Source: Gnetum montanum (Eukaryota; Streptophyta; Gnetopsida; Gnetales; Gnetaceae). From it: a stretch of DNA of 64,000 nucleotides. Under the pieces are notes generated by a model. That model was given only the letters and a program-made list of their open reading frames with translations. It did not search any database and was not told the origin of the DNA. Of the stretch, positions 1 to 11,280 are shown piece by piece. The stretch covers positions 896,863 to 960,862 of the forward strand of contig MNCI01036132.1 in assembly GCA_015680685.1 (NCBI GenBank), read 5' to 3'. The position numbers and the translations under genes were made by a program. Within the stretch, counting starts at the first letter, position 1. Each line of letters begins with the position of its first letter.

Positions 1-480
1 AATAAATAACAATAACAATTAACAATAATAATTAAACAATTAAAACTAAGTGAATGCTGCAATGATGAAGTAATCTCGATCTTTATTTCCGGTCATGTAC
101 GCGTCCAAGTACGTCACACTCGAATAAAGGTGTCGTACAATTACAAGCATCACACTGCGGGCATGCACTGGGAAAATATTCTAACTCCTATGGAAACAAA
201 ATGCAAGGGCTTCGCTACAACTACTAGAAAGATGCCCCTATGAGGCGAAAGGCCCTCTTATTTATAGGCCGAAATAGGTGTCGCGTCAACGGGGCCACGT
301 CGATGCATGGGAGGATGCGTCGATGGGGCCACGTATACGAGGCCGCGTCGATGCGACCGCGTATACGGGGTCCCGTATACACGGCCTAGTAAACACATGA
401 CCAAATGACACTTCATCAGTAGCCAAAAATTCATGACTCATCAGTTGATGAGGTGCATGCTCCCCATGCATATGTGTCCC
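1..480 (-). repeat. Athila-type LTR fragment (U3 arrays, TATA, R/U5)
   Basis: Read on the minus strand, this stretch has the layout of a long LTR. A GC-rich array of GTATACG, GGCCCC and ATCGACG words (about 290-400) is followed by a TATA box, and then by about 250 bases of R/U5-like DNA. A 19-base block at 72-90 (minus-strand reading GGAAATAAAGATCGAGATT) recurs with one difference at 4267-4285 in the Athila-A LTR. The bases around 130-200 resemble the Athila-B LTR near 23,960-24,020. The LTR terminus lies left of the window, so its element cannot be identified. A 61-codon minus-strand ORF here is only the repeat array read through and is not taken as a gene. Confidence 0.55.
259..266 (-). promoter_or_regulatory. 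TATA box of the minus-strand LTR
   Basis: The minus strand reads TATAAATA directly downstream of the GTATACG/GGCCCC array, the usual place for an LTR core promoter at the U3/R transition. The assignment rests on motif and position only. Confidence 0.5.
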
Positions 481-699
481 AGCTTCTTAATTCATCTATT
501 GTAGAGAGAATGGTAATCTTGTTGAACTTTTGGTATGTCAAAACCTTCAGAAAAATGGAGAGCATAGAATGATTATTGTGGATAATTTGTTTTTAGGACA
601 TAAATAAGAGCTTCACATTAGAACTAATGACTCAAGGAAAATGATATCTACAATGAGATGACAAAGTGAAGACTACATGACCAAGATGAGAGCATGAGT

Positions 700-1510
700 A
701 AAAACAAAGGCTACAAATCAAAGGAAGATGCTCCAAGGAATGGCAAAAAGGAAAATTGACGAGAGAAAGCATCAAAAGATAGAGACCAAAAGTTGAAAAG
801 ATGTCTCCCAGAAATAGTAGTCGTCTTTATCTTAGAGCAGACGTCTTCCGATAGATGTCTCATTTTCTAGAGAGATGTCTCTATTGAATTAAGGCCAATT
901 TTAGGTAGACATTCCAACTTCAAAGAAGATGTCTACACTAGCTATTGTACAAATTTTGAGGAGTTTTTGAAAACTCTACAGCTATAAGAAAATACCAAAA
1001 TATTGAGAATTGTACAAGTATTATTCACAAAAGATCAATCATTGTCTATTTTATGCTATTGTATTCTTGTCCTTTCATTGTAATGCCATTTGCTTGGTTA
1101 TGTGTTATGTTGTGCTTCAAAGTGCAAGGACTTGTAAATTTAGTTACATTCTTTCCTTATGTTTTTTTTTTCTCTTTCTTATAGCCCTGTGGGGTTGATG
1201 TGCTTCTTATGAGATGACATCCATATTAAGCTCTAGAGTAGAGCTCAATTTTGTTAGAATTGTGGGATCCTTGAAACCACATTCTGAGCTTGTTAGGACC
1301 TTGTAGGATTGAGTGGTTTTGCATTAACGAAACACTCTGATGCAGAATTCAGAGCTTGTATAGGGTGTGGTGTCCTTCAAATCACATTTTATTAAGAAAC
1401 AAAGTCCAAAGATGTGCAAGGATTCTACCCTCTGAGTGTGGATGTACCCAAGTTGGGGAACCATGTAAAATTTAGTGTGTTTTGTGTGGCAGGTTAATTG
1501 AGGAACTTAT
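700..1510 (+). repeat. Probable Ty1/copia LTR relic
   Basis: The block at about 1437-1485 has the composition typical of copia LTR R/U5 regions: GTGGATGTA, a short spacer, GGGGAACCATGTAAAA, then a TGTGT stretch. Plant copia LTRs often carry a GTGGA-GTAGG...GAACCACGTAAA signature at this point. Upstream, 760-950 holds repeated AGATGTCT words, which could be U3 elements. No PBS, PPT or copia coding sequence lies next to it, so it may be a solo or truncated LTR. The boundaries are approximate. Confidence 0.3.
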
Positions 1511-1560
1511 TTAAACCCCTTAAAATTACTTGGGAGAAAAAGCAATTTATAAGTAACCAG

Positions 1561-2375
1561 CAATAAATAGATGCACTTGATGTATTCAAAAAATCAATAT
1601 TTCACTCCGTTAAAAAATTCAAAGAAGAGGACTTGCAACCCTTAACCGTATTAAAATTCCAACTGAAGGTAAGAAAAAAAGGCTAGATTGCCATCTTGCT
1701 CTCGTCTTGCACCATTCCCTGGTACACAGTGCTGAAGCAGTTGCCTTTGATGTAGTTTTTCTCCGAGGCCTGCTGGGGGACGTCTCTGTGTGCTTAGGGT
1801 CTGTCATGCACACCGACGTTGAGCTGCCCTACATTTGTTATGAACGTGGCCAATAAGATGCATTTCGTATGCCTGCTGAGGTGCACTGGGTATGCTAGTT
1901 GTGATAGTGGTGGTCATAGTTGGAGGAGCTGCTGCGTCTTTGACACGGTTATGGCAGAGAACCGAATCATTGGACGCTTATATAAGGCAGCAATTAGGGT
2001 TAGCAAGAGCCAGGTAAGAAACCAAATTAGATATTTTTGAAAGCTTCATGAAATAGAAGTGGCAGCTCGCAGAAACAAAATTAAAAATGACAGTTCGCCC
2101 GAAATGAAGTTAGAAATTTCCGCAACGGGCGTTGCTGCGTTTGGCCGCCGTCAATGCCATCCAGACGCTGGTCTGAGCCAACAGCCTCACCAACCAGCTC
2201 TGGTATCACTGCTTCGTTGCTGCCAAACGTGGCAGTCTTGGTATCGGTGGACTGGATTTCCGTCTTTTTCCGTCTTTGGAACCTGCCTCTGCCTAAGAGC
2301 TACAACTTTCTTTGTTTCCCCTCCAATTTACTGGTGTGTTATGTGGCAGTGTGCAAAATTGATTCCCCCTCCTCA
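1561..2375 (+). other. Unassigned GC-richer segment with promoter-like signals
   Basis: This segment is richer in GC than its surroundings and matches none of the retroelement families in the window. It contains TATATAAG at 1979-1986, a TTAGGGTTAG telo-box-like motif at 1994-2003, and an AG|GTAAG donor-like site at 2013-2015. That is an arrangement seen at some plant gene starts. Short ORFs occur in several frames (for example 1819-2040 and 2059-2451), but none is recognisable and no continuous exon can be followed. It may be a fragment of a host gene or promoter, or a chance cluster. Confidence 0.2.
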
Positions 2376-2533
2376 TACCTACCATCGTGTGCCGGTGGGG
2401 TTGAGACATTCAGATTTTGAATTGGCTTGGGTTGATACATTCAGATTTTGAATACCTACCATCGTGCCGGTGGGGTGGGGTTGAGACATTCAGATTTTGA
2501 ATTGGGTTGGGTTGATACATTCAGATTTTGAAT
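2376..2533 (+). repeat. Two-copy tandem repeat, about 77-81 bp, with inner subrepeat
   Basis: Copy 1 (2376-2452) and copy 2 (2453-2533) both begin TACCTACCATCG and end TTCAGATTTTGAAT. Each copy contains two versions of a subrepeat carrying ACATTCAGATTTTGAAT, making four in total. Copy 2 has a few extra bases in its G-rich part. Confidence 0.85.
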
Positions 2534-3284
2534 TGGCTTCAATGTTGTTTTCTGATTAATTACAGATTTCTCAATCTATGATGTGCTCTCCTTTTAAATC
2601 TAACATCTATAAGCTGGGGATTCACGAATGTGATGAAAATTTCACCAACTATTTGTGGTGGGTACAGATTCATGTACAGAAGTGCAGTAAATTCGGTACT
2701 TTTTCGATAAATATTTATACTTTGTGACAAAGATATTTAGAAATAGAAAAATCTAATGCAAATCCCTTATATTCTTACATAAGATACAAATGAAAAAAAT
2801 ACACGTAGTCTAAGATTTGTAAAAACTCATAAAATTCATAAGATGTGCCATCTTTTTCTTTTAAGAAATATATTTTAACTTCTACTAATAATGCTTCTAA
2901 GTTTGAGGATAAGTATCACTTGAATAACTCTATTATTAGTAGAATTGTCTATAGTTGTAGTTGCCTTGTGAATGAGGCACTCTCCTAGGTACCTACCTCT
3001 TTATGAACTTTGGAATCAAATCATAAGGCTTAGATTCTTGCATGAGAGAGTAACAACCCTTTAGATATTTGTATTAACAAATGTCATATTCATCTTCTTC
3101 TAAGTTTGAATTTGTAACCTCTTTAATTGTATCATCTTTTTCTTTTTACTTGTATATATCCTTTCTTGCTTCTTTACACTTTTTCTCCTTTTTATCTATG
3201 TATGTCTTATGTTTGTTCATTTCTCTAAGATTTTTTAACTATCAAACCCTCCTAAAACTACCTTGTAAGATTATCTTCATACAT
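2534..3284. other. AT-rich stretch, nothing recognised
   Basis: No retroelement protein similarity, RNA gene or clear repeat is visible. The short ORF around 3081-3308 is low-complexity, rich in Ser, Phe and Leu, and is not supported as a gene. Confidence 0.4.
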
Positions 3285-3460
3285 GCATTCTATATTCATT
3301 ATTGTTAAGAGGAAATAAAAATTGAAAAAGAATACAGAGTTTTAGATATATAACAAACTATATAGAAAATAAGCATTCTATATTCATTATTGTTAAGAGG
3401 AAATAAAAATTGAAAAGGAATACAGAGTTTTAGATATATAACAAACTATATAGAAAATAA
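3285..3460 (+). repeat. Perfectly abutting 88-bp tandem duplication
   Basis: Two 88-base copies (3285-3372 and 3373-3460) both start GCATTCTATATTC and end CTATATAGAAAATAA, with one visible mismatch. The near-identity suggests a recent local duplication in otherwise old DNA. Confidence 0.95.
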
Positions 3461-3710
3461 GAAAAGATCTTAGTGCATTAGATCAAAACACAGAGGAGCG
3501 ATTTCGTTTGAAATAAAAACGAAAACCTAAATCTTTTTGAATGTCTTTTAACGTTTTTATTGGAAAATCTGCCGGTAACAAGAGGAAGGAACACATTTTA
3601 TTTTCAAGCGAGGGCAATGTGCTTTCCCTTTAAAACTAACATGCTCCGGATTTTCGCCACATCCTCCAGTACGTAACTGGAAGGGTTATTTGACGTAAGT
3701 TATTTATCAA

Positions 3711-3818
3711 CTAATGCTTGCGGCGTCTGAGACCGTTCATATAGATAAATAGCATCACCGTCAGCGCTGCCAAGCTGGTGTACCATGCCCAACCGGATAC
3801 TTCAATGTGGCCAGCCAT
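3711..3818 (-). CDS. Possible 35-codon membrane-anchor exon
   Basis: A minus-strand ATG opens a 35-residue frame: a short N-terminus, a hydrophobic stretch of about 17 residues rich in Leu, Ala, Val and Ile, then an Arg/Lys-rich tail before a stop. This hydrophobic segment plus positive tail resembles the signal anchor of ER-bound proteins such as plant cytochrome P450s. There is no downstream exon or donor site that I can support. The local DNA (3560-3960) is more GC-rich than the flanks. It may be a relic first exon or chance. Confidence 0.18.
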   Translation of the reverse strand: MAGHIEVSGWAWYTSLAALTVMLFIYMNGLRRRKH

Positions 3819-3959
3819 TGTCAATTGTTCCGAACCTCACCGTGAAGTGTGTGCGCTTCCTTAGTGAACCATAGCTTAGGTTTTATTCTGGCCTGGACGC
3901 AGCCTCGCATTTGTTTGTACTTTGTACGAGTTGGTTGCCTGTTATTTTAGGTTTAGGTT

Positions 3960-5863
3960 TCTAAAGAAATTTTATTTTCAGTTGACCGTGGACAAATTCA
4001 AAACGTGGCTTGAAACCCCGAGAACGTGGCGTGGAAAAATTCAGAACGTGGGTTGAAACCGTGAAAACACAGAGCGTGCCGGAATAGTTTTATATGACGT
4101 TGCATCATCATGAAGCTTTCAATTGTCACCTGCAGCAGTAGAAATGGAAACGTACGACAACAAATAATTGTGAGTTAGTGTTAGTTGTGAGTGTCCGCAT
4201 TATGTTTGTAAATAATTGTAAAACATTTTAATTTGAGTGAAGTGTACCTAAATATATTTTATGGATGGAAATAAAGATTGAGATTGTTCATAACCATTAC
4301 AACATTTCACTTAGCTTATATTTACTTTACATGAAATTTAATTTCAATTATCATTTACTTTTACTTTTCATTTACATTTCTATGTCATGTATATTTCTAA
4401 TGTATGTTAGTAATTTAGCAAAATATATACCATTGGTTTCAACTGAAACATATAATCATTTGGTAACCTAGTAATAACTTTGCTTAGTAATCCCAATGGT
4501 AGTTATACTAGCCTAGGACATGTACCGAAACCTAGGACTTGATACTTATCATTGTTAGGTTAGACTATAGCTACTTTCAATTAACTTTTAATTAATTAAA
4601 CTCAATACTTATTTTACAATGTTCTATTTTCACTATTTTAGTAGCAACAACATTATTACATCATATGTCTTACTCTAAGTTAAACCATATACCTTGATCC
4701 ACAAGAACTCCAATAAGAAGATAATGATCACAAACTTCATATTAACTAGTTGTTGTCTATATTGTTTCATCCATGGATTACAATCTAGTCACATATGTAT
4801 ACTTATAAGTTGTATGGTTGGGGCATTGAGGATCCTTGCCACTTATCAAATTTCGAAATGCACATTAATTATGCAGAATAAGTATGACCAACTATGAGCA
4901 TAAGCATTTTACCATTTGGTAATCCCAATAGTGTTATCACATGTGTGACAACTTAAAAAGTTGTAAAGGTTTAGTTATTTAATTTAGTACATATGATTAA
5001 TTCTTTGATGTTATCAAATATGTTTCAATAGATTAACTCTAGTATTCTTGATTAAATATTGAAATCCAATTACCCTTAGAAGTTTTTCCTTTTTTTTTTT
5101 CAATTATCCTATCTTTACAAGCATTTGGCTGTGCATATCTTATCCTTTATGTACATTCAATTATATCTATTCAATCTTTAGCATGCAAATTCAGTTATGC
5201 ACATTTATGCTTTATTATGCACATTTAACTATGCATCTTTTATTTTACTATTATGTACATGTGATTATATAATACTCTATTCATGGAGTAATTAACCCTA
5301 CCCAAACCATATCCCTTGTTACTTCTTATCATTCAACTATGATTCAGAGTTTATTTGTAATTATAATTAAATATTGCATAAATCATCTTTATTAATTAAG
5401 TACCTTATAATGATGTCCTACCCAGAATATAACCTTACCAATGTGTTCAAGATGTTCAAAAATATTATTTTTGATCCTTGATTCACTAGAACTAGAGTTA
5501 ATATTCTCGAGATATTCTCGAGTTAATATTCACGAAGTCCAAGATGCGTACAAATGATTAGGGATGGATGCTCATTGCACTTAGCCTAGTTTAGACTTTG
5601 TTTCCTATTGCTTATTAGTTTAATCAAGATTATTTTCAACTGTCTCTAGGAGTAGCATAATATTAGAGACCACATCATACACCTCACTTTGGACTAAACC
5701 ATACATGATAAAGCAAATACTAGTCTAGGTGGGAAGACAATGAACTACGATCAATGTGTAACTATCTAGGTGCCCCAACTAGTCCATATGCGGAGTTTGA
5801 TCGGATTGTGCATACACGCTCATATTCATCTGGTTGAGCGTAGGGATACCTCGCCGCTCATCA
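3960..5863 (+). repeat. Athila-A 5' LTR (left boundary uncertain)
   Basis: The right end is defined by CTCATCA immediately before a primer-binding site. Inside are an imperfect repeat of AACGTGG...GAAACC words (4001-4065), a TATA-like TTTATATGA (4089-4097), and the GGAAATAAAGATTGAGATT block shared with the LTR at 1-480. A GCTTAGTAATCCCA word (about 4483) is shared with the Athila-B LTR near 24,230. The last 100 bases align with about 24,510-24,620 of Athila-B, so this is an LTR family and not a chance sequence. The start is a guess based on where the repeat array begins. Confidence 0.55.
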
Positions 5864-5864
5864 T

Positions 5865-5883
5865 TGGTGCCGTTGCTGAGGAT
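5865..5883 (+). other. Primer-binding site, tRNA-Asp type
   Basis: TGGTGCCGTTGCTGAGGAT differs at three positions, all transitions, from the PBS classically reported for Athila elements and complementary to tRNA-Asp. It lies one base after the LTR terminal CA. Together with the gag downstream this supports the Athila lineage. Confidence 0.8.
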
Positions 5884-5995
5884 GGTGTTAGTTATCTAGA
5901 TTAGTTATATCATCCAAAATTGCTGTAACAAAGCATTGACAATATATCTTTTAGAAAGAAATTAATTGCAAATAAGTCACACACAATTCACAACA

Positions 5996-8349
5996 ATGTC
6001 TCTCTCACAAGACTATGATAACACAACAACTAGTGAGGCAATTTATTGGTGAACCAACGAAATATATGATGACAAAGAAGTTTGGAGTACTCAATCTTAT
6101 GCAAGAGTTTCATATGTTCATGGAAACCCCTACAATACTCAAGGAATCTTGCCATCCAACTCAGACACCTTTAGTAAGGATGGGACATCCCATAGAATGA
6201 GGGGGCCCATAAGTCCTAGGACCTTCTAAATAGTTAAGAACTTATTTGGGGATGATTGGGAGACTTACAAAAGTCATGACGAGTCTTCCTGTTCTTTCTC
6301 TTCCTTTGCTCCTTCAACATTAGGTCCTGACATGGATGACCATTTCTTAAGGGGTCAGCATAGAAATAAAAATTGAACACATAGGCAAAGTCAAAAACAC
6401 CACATGAACATAGACAACATCATCCCAGCCCACAAGCTCATGACTTATTTAGTGATGATGAGCCCCTGTTGGCCACTAAGAGCCTAATGCATATACAAGA
6501 GGCTGTTCGAATATCCCACAGGCATTGTAAGAAAAGTTGTCTACCTAGGCTTGATTTAAACAACTTTCCCAAGTTTTCGAGAGGCTATGATTTAGATCCG
6601 CAACATCATTTACAAGCCTTCTACGATACCTGCACATGGAACAACATTGATAATGGGTGGCAAAGACTTAATCTCTTTCCAATGACACTTGTTGGCCAAG
6701 AAAAAGTATGGTATAGGTCTTTAAAACTACAATGAATTTACTGTTGGCTGACAATGGTGGAACTCTTCAACGAAAGATATCAAACTTGTGCAACAGTGTC
6801 AACCTTGAGGAGACAAATCCAAGAATGGAAACAAGGGCAACATGAACCCTTGGACATGGCCTTAGAAAGATATTACTCACTGTTAAACAATTTTCCAGGC
6901 CATGGGTTCTCCAAGGAAAGGCTAATGTATCACATCATGGATGGGCTCCATAATGAAACAAGGAAGACCCTAGGAATGTATGCCCCAGGTCAACTATATG
7001 AACTATGAACCTATCAATTCTAGGAGCTTATCAAGTGGGTAGCAAAAGATGAAGGAGAAATAGCTATATGAGAGAATGTTGAAAGATCTCAATAGGACCA
7101 AAATCTCAAAATCACAAAGGTCCATAAGGAGGAGAAATCAACTCACCTCACAAAGGTGGAATCATCTTTGCCAATACTACAATCACTAGAGGAAATTGAG
7201 GCAAAGATCAATAAGATGATAGAATGGGTACATGAAAAATGCAGAGAATATGCCATCATTATTAGAGGTGGAATCATGCATGATCACTCTGACAAACAAG
7301 ACAAATGGAGGATGCCAAACTGAGAAACAAGACAGAACACCACTCGATAGTTGGAAAGAAGGGTTGAAGACAATAAGGATAGGGGCTCAACTGCCAATCA
7401 TAAATATCAATGCAATGTTTGTCTATATGATCACCTTGAAAGTCAATGCCCAGTATTGAAACATTTACATGAGCATTGAAAAGGAATGCTACATCCATAT
7501 TTCGTACAAAAGTACCATGTTCAACTATAGTGGTAGAAATCCTAGTCGTGGGGGAGGCCACCACCAAACAGACCATACCCTTTGTATCCCTCGACACCAA
7601 ATGTCTATTATGTTCAGCATCCTATTTCCCCAATTAGATCATCATCCTCTACTTCACCTCATCTTTATCATTCTCCTAAGTACTACCAACCCATGTCCTC
7701 TCCCACAAGATCACCACCTCATGTTCCTTACACTTCTCCTCACCCTCAATATTCTCATTTGTTGCCTCCTTCTACATCGCCACCAGTAGCACTAGACGAT
7801 TTTGCACCACAGCACCAACTCACAAACATTACTTGTGCTACTACTATCAACAATAGTGGAGGTCCTCCACAATGTCAAAAGCATCCTTTCTTGAGGCATG
7901 ACCATAGAAAGAGATATCACAGTTTTGAAACCAATGCATCCACTAACTCATCACAAGTCCAACGCTGTGATGCATCTTCCCCCTCAAACTTAACACCTCC
8001 TGTTACCTTATCTGGGCCACTAATCAACACTTTAACAACTATGCAGCCCAATGAATATAACCATGTAGGAAGACATATTAATCCTTGCATACCATGTTAT
8101 AGTCATGGGTGCCATAGTGGGTCAACTCCTTATCACATGACCACATCTTATAATCTACCCCACTATGCCTACTTCAATCAAGTGTGTGAACCCCAATTTG
8201 GGTACATTCTGGCCACCACATCAAAAGACACCCAGTGGTTTGGATGTGACAAGACCCCAATGTTTCCAACATGCTTGGATCCAAATTTTTCATTTATTAA
8301 TTCTAGCCATGCCCAAAGGTTTAGTCATGTGGGATATCCCCCATTCTAA
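5996..8349 (+). pseudogene. gag: Athila-A gag
   Basis: This is the retrotransposon capsid (nucleocapsid) polyprotein. The likely start is the ATG about 113 bases after the PBS. The first 130 codons run in one frame with one early stop, then a frameshift near 6,380 leads to the frame used for the rest. The Retrotrans_gag-like core spans about 6,469-7,008, with DPQHHLQAFYDTC, a W-containing segment and YHIMDGL. A zinc knuckle lies at 7,411-7,449, spaced C-x2-C-x3-H-x4-C, one residue short of the usual CCHC. The final 7,582-8,349 is an uninterrupted 255-codon tail rich in Pro, Ser, Tyr and His. Stops occur at several places between 6,736 and 7,470. No pol follows: the next DNA is the spacer that follows pol in Athila-B. 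Confidence 0.75.
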
Positions 8350-10140
8350 TAAGTAGAATTAGTAAATGTTTTTCCTTTTCTTCTTTGATTTTACAATTTT
8401 TTGTTTTCCAATTTTTTTTCACTTTTCAAATTGTTGTTTTATCTTTTTGAGGGTAATCTCATCAGTGAATAAAATACTCATGGGACTTGTTGGTTGAGGT
8501 GTTGTTCTATGCTATCAAGTCTCAAGTGACTAATTATTTGGATAGTGAGCCCACAACATCCACCCACCCATTCTATTAATAAGAGGTTCTACTTTGGGTG
8601 TGATGATATTCTTGATATCTTTAAAACTTAAAAGTAACATTGTGCTCATTATGCCTCAAGAGAAAAATGATAGACTAAAAGGCAATGACCAGGGTGTGAC
8701 ATCAAGGGGACTTGTGGATTCTCTTTGGTAACATCTGTATGTTCTATAATGCAACGAGGTTGTATTCAAATCTTTGTAGATCTAATGAAAAATGGGAGCA
8801 AGAGTAATAAAAGTACTTAATACAGGAACTCAATGCTATTCTAGAGGGATCCCATTAGAAAGACATGTACCCATGCCTGAAGGTTGGTGGCTTCCCCAAA
8901 ACACTTTTGGAAAAGACAAAGTGCCAAAGTGGCCAGACAAAGAAAAAGCAAAGAAAGAAACAAGGCAATAAAGAAAGAAAAAAATCAAGAAGAACATGCC
9001 GCAAAGAAATTACAAATCACTTCTTCCTTGGATAAAACACTAAGTGATCGTATGCCTTGCTGTCATGGTGCTCTTATGGTTGTTCATCATTAGATTAGAG
9101 AAATGGTCTTGGTCTTGATTTTGGAGTGACTAGCTAATGACACATTTAATCATGCCCTACACTCAACATTCATTGTGCCCAAGGTTAGTTACCTCATATC
9201 CCAATTTCCACAGTCCTTTCTATGATTCATTTCACCCCACTATTCATGTATTTCTAACTTGTGTCTTGTATGGCATAGAACTCATACCTCATCATAGTGG
9301 TATTTAACATGTGTGTGTTTTGTTGTACTAGTATGGATTGCATTTAACCCTTTTAATGCTTATGGACATTTTACGATGTGGTTACATAAGGGCATGATAG
9401 GTAGGAACCTGCTTTGGAGAGGACCCACTTGCATACCTTTATAATTTGCACTCATTGCACATCACTACATCATCTTATACCCTCCAAGTACTACATTGCT
9501 AAAGTTATCCTTTCCTTTATCATCATTTTAATTCAAACATTCCTGTACACCACTACATGTCCTTTTTCCTCACCCTATTCACCAACTTCATTGTTAAATT
9601 CCACTTTATTACATTTTTTGAGCCTTTAGGTCTACTCAACATTACCCTAGATCTTTCAAATTTATCTTAAATCCTTCATTTTTGGCCTTGGAAATTTGAA
9701 AAATTATCAATTTTTCCAAGTATCCTATTTTGGAAGGGACACGATATCAGGTCCATGCTAGCACATACACGATATCTCGTCTATAAAATATATATATATG
9801 GACCCCCCATGTGTGTCAACATCATTTGCCATTGTTCATGTGAGGGGATTTGTTGCAATTTTCTTCCACGAAATCTCATGCTTTGAGCACCTATCATTCA
9901 AACATCAATATCTTACTCATTAATGCTCTGATTCTCATTCCGATTGAACCTACATAAACCTGGAGTGTTTAACTTAGTTATGGGGGAAAGGTATGCTCCA
10001 AGTTGTACATAGTTTTTTTGAAATTCATCATTGCCCGAAGGATATCATAAAGGGTAAGTGACCTTAAGTTGCATGTAGTTTTTTCGAAATTCATTGTTGC
10101 CCGAAGGATATCATAAAGGGTAAATGACCTTAAGAAATGC
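8350..10140 (+). other. Athila-A post-coding spacer with TATA region
   Basis: This non-coding stretch aligns in patches, in order, with 18,600-20,400 of Athila-B. Shared stretches include the AGTGAG(C/T)CCA...CATCCA(C/T)CCA segment, GGTGTGAC(A/T)TCAAGGGGACT, the GAAAGACATGT...CATGCCTGAAGGT segment, and GGACCCACTTGCATA. Near the right end are repeated ACACGATATC words and TATAAAATA (9,782-9,790), followed by GGACCCCCCA as in Athila-B. It could be the spacer between pol and the env-position ORF, or a diverged LTR. The spacer reading is preferred because the Athila-A LTR end looks different. Confidence 0.55.
10003..10134 (+). repeat. 66-bp tandem duplication
   Basis: Two 66-base copies (10,003-10,068 and 10,069-10,134) share GAAATTCAT, TTGCCCGAAGGATATCATAA and end ACCTTAAG. 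They differ at a handful of positions. Confidence 0.9.
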
Positions 10141-11265
10141 TAAAAACATATGCCAAATTAATTTTATTCCTTCACCTAGACCATGAAAAATATTTTTTGG
10201 AGTCACGTAATCAAATTGGGTCTAATATTAAAACTTTTAAGGGAATTTTCATGAAAATTTCTAACTCTAAATTACACTAGGCAAGAAATGAATCTATTAA
10301 AGGTAAGGAGTAAGGTGTAAATGAAACAACGTGGTAGAGTGCGGATAAGGCAGGATGATCAGGAGGGTGGCGCAAAGCGACAAGTGATGGTTGGCTACAA
10401 AGTGGTGGCATAAAACATAGGGACAATGCATCTAGCAGTTTATTATCATTAGCAGTTGGGGCCTATCGCCACATTGCACAATAGGCCTTGTTGTAGCTAG
10501 TTGGTGGTTGGCCATGACGTTGTGTGGTCCATCCAAAAGGTTTTTTTTAAATAAAAATAATTATAATAGAAATCAAGGCTTGGGGCCAAACCCATGACCT
10601 CTTAATTCTCTTCCCCTTTTTTTATTTTTTAATAGTAATTTTATAATTTAATATTATTTAATACATGTAAAACAAGAAACTTTAAACATCAATATCTTTC
10701 AAACAATAAGTCCAATCAAGATGAAATTTATACCATTGGAATCATCTTAATGAGTACTATGCATTGGACATAGTTTTAAGATTCAAAAATAAAATTAAAG
10801 TTTTCAAGATTTTAAAAGATCCAACTAACTTATTCTACCAAATCAACATTACTGGGTTAATGTATGGATGACATGATAACTTATAAATGACTCTAAGTTG
10901 CTTAGGAAAATGAGTTTCAAAAAATAAGATCAATTTAGGTCATGGTTACTAACATTTTGGGAGAAACTTAACAATGATCTTAATCAATTAATATTTATAG
11001 TATTAACATGGGTAAGAGTTTCGTGGACTAGTGTATACTTGTCTTACCAACATCTCTTGTAATTGATAAATCTTGATGAGGTGTTAGCCAAATCTTCAAC
11101 AGTTAATTATATTCATGAAAGAATTTTGTTAGTTGATGGAATATCTTAGACATATGGTGCATCTACTGATGATCAATGATTTTCCCTATGTCATGGATTC
11201 ATGGTTCATCATTAGGTTCATGTTGTAGTCATCCCATGATTCTGAATGACCCTTGGATCATGATT
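10141..11265. other. AT-rich stretch without identified genes
   Basis: No coding similarity is recognised on either strand. If the LTR at 11,281-12,056 also served as a 5' LTR, this would be the leader/gag side of that minus-strand element, but no gag motif is visible. The 10,330-10,560 part is more GC-rich and unidentified. Confidence 0.35.
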
Positions 11266-11278
11266 TGCTTTTATACCA
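11266..11278 (-). other. Primer-binding-site-like motif, initiator-Met tRNA type
   Basis: Directly after the minus-strand LTR end (GGATGTCACA) the sequence reads TTGGTATAAAAGC. Compared with the iMet-tRNA PBS widely used by plant elements (TGGTATCAGAGC), 10 of 12 positions agree. Confidence 0.55.
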
Positions 11279-11280
11279 AT

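Noticed and set aside
7274-7600. Minus-strand 108-codon ORF
   Set aside because: It is antisense to the Athila-A gag finger region and has no supporting similarity.
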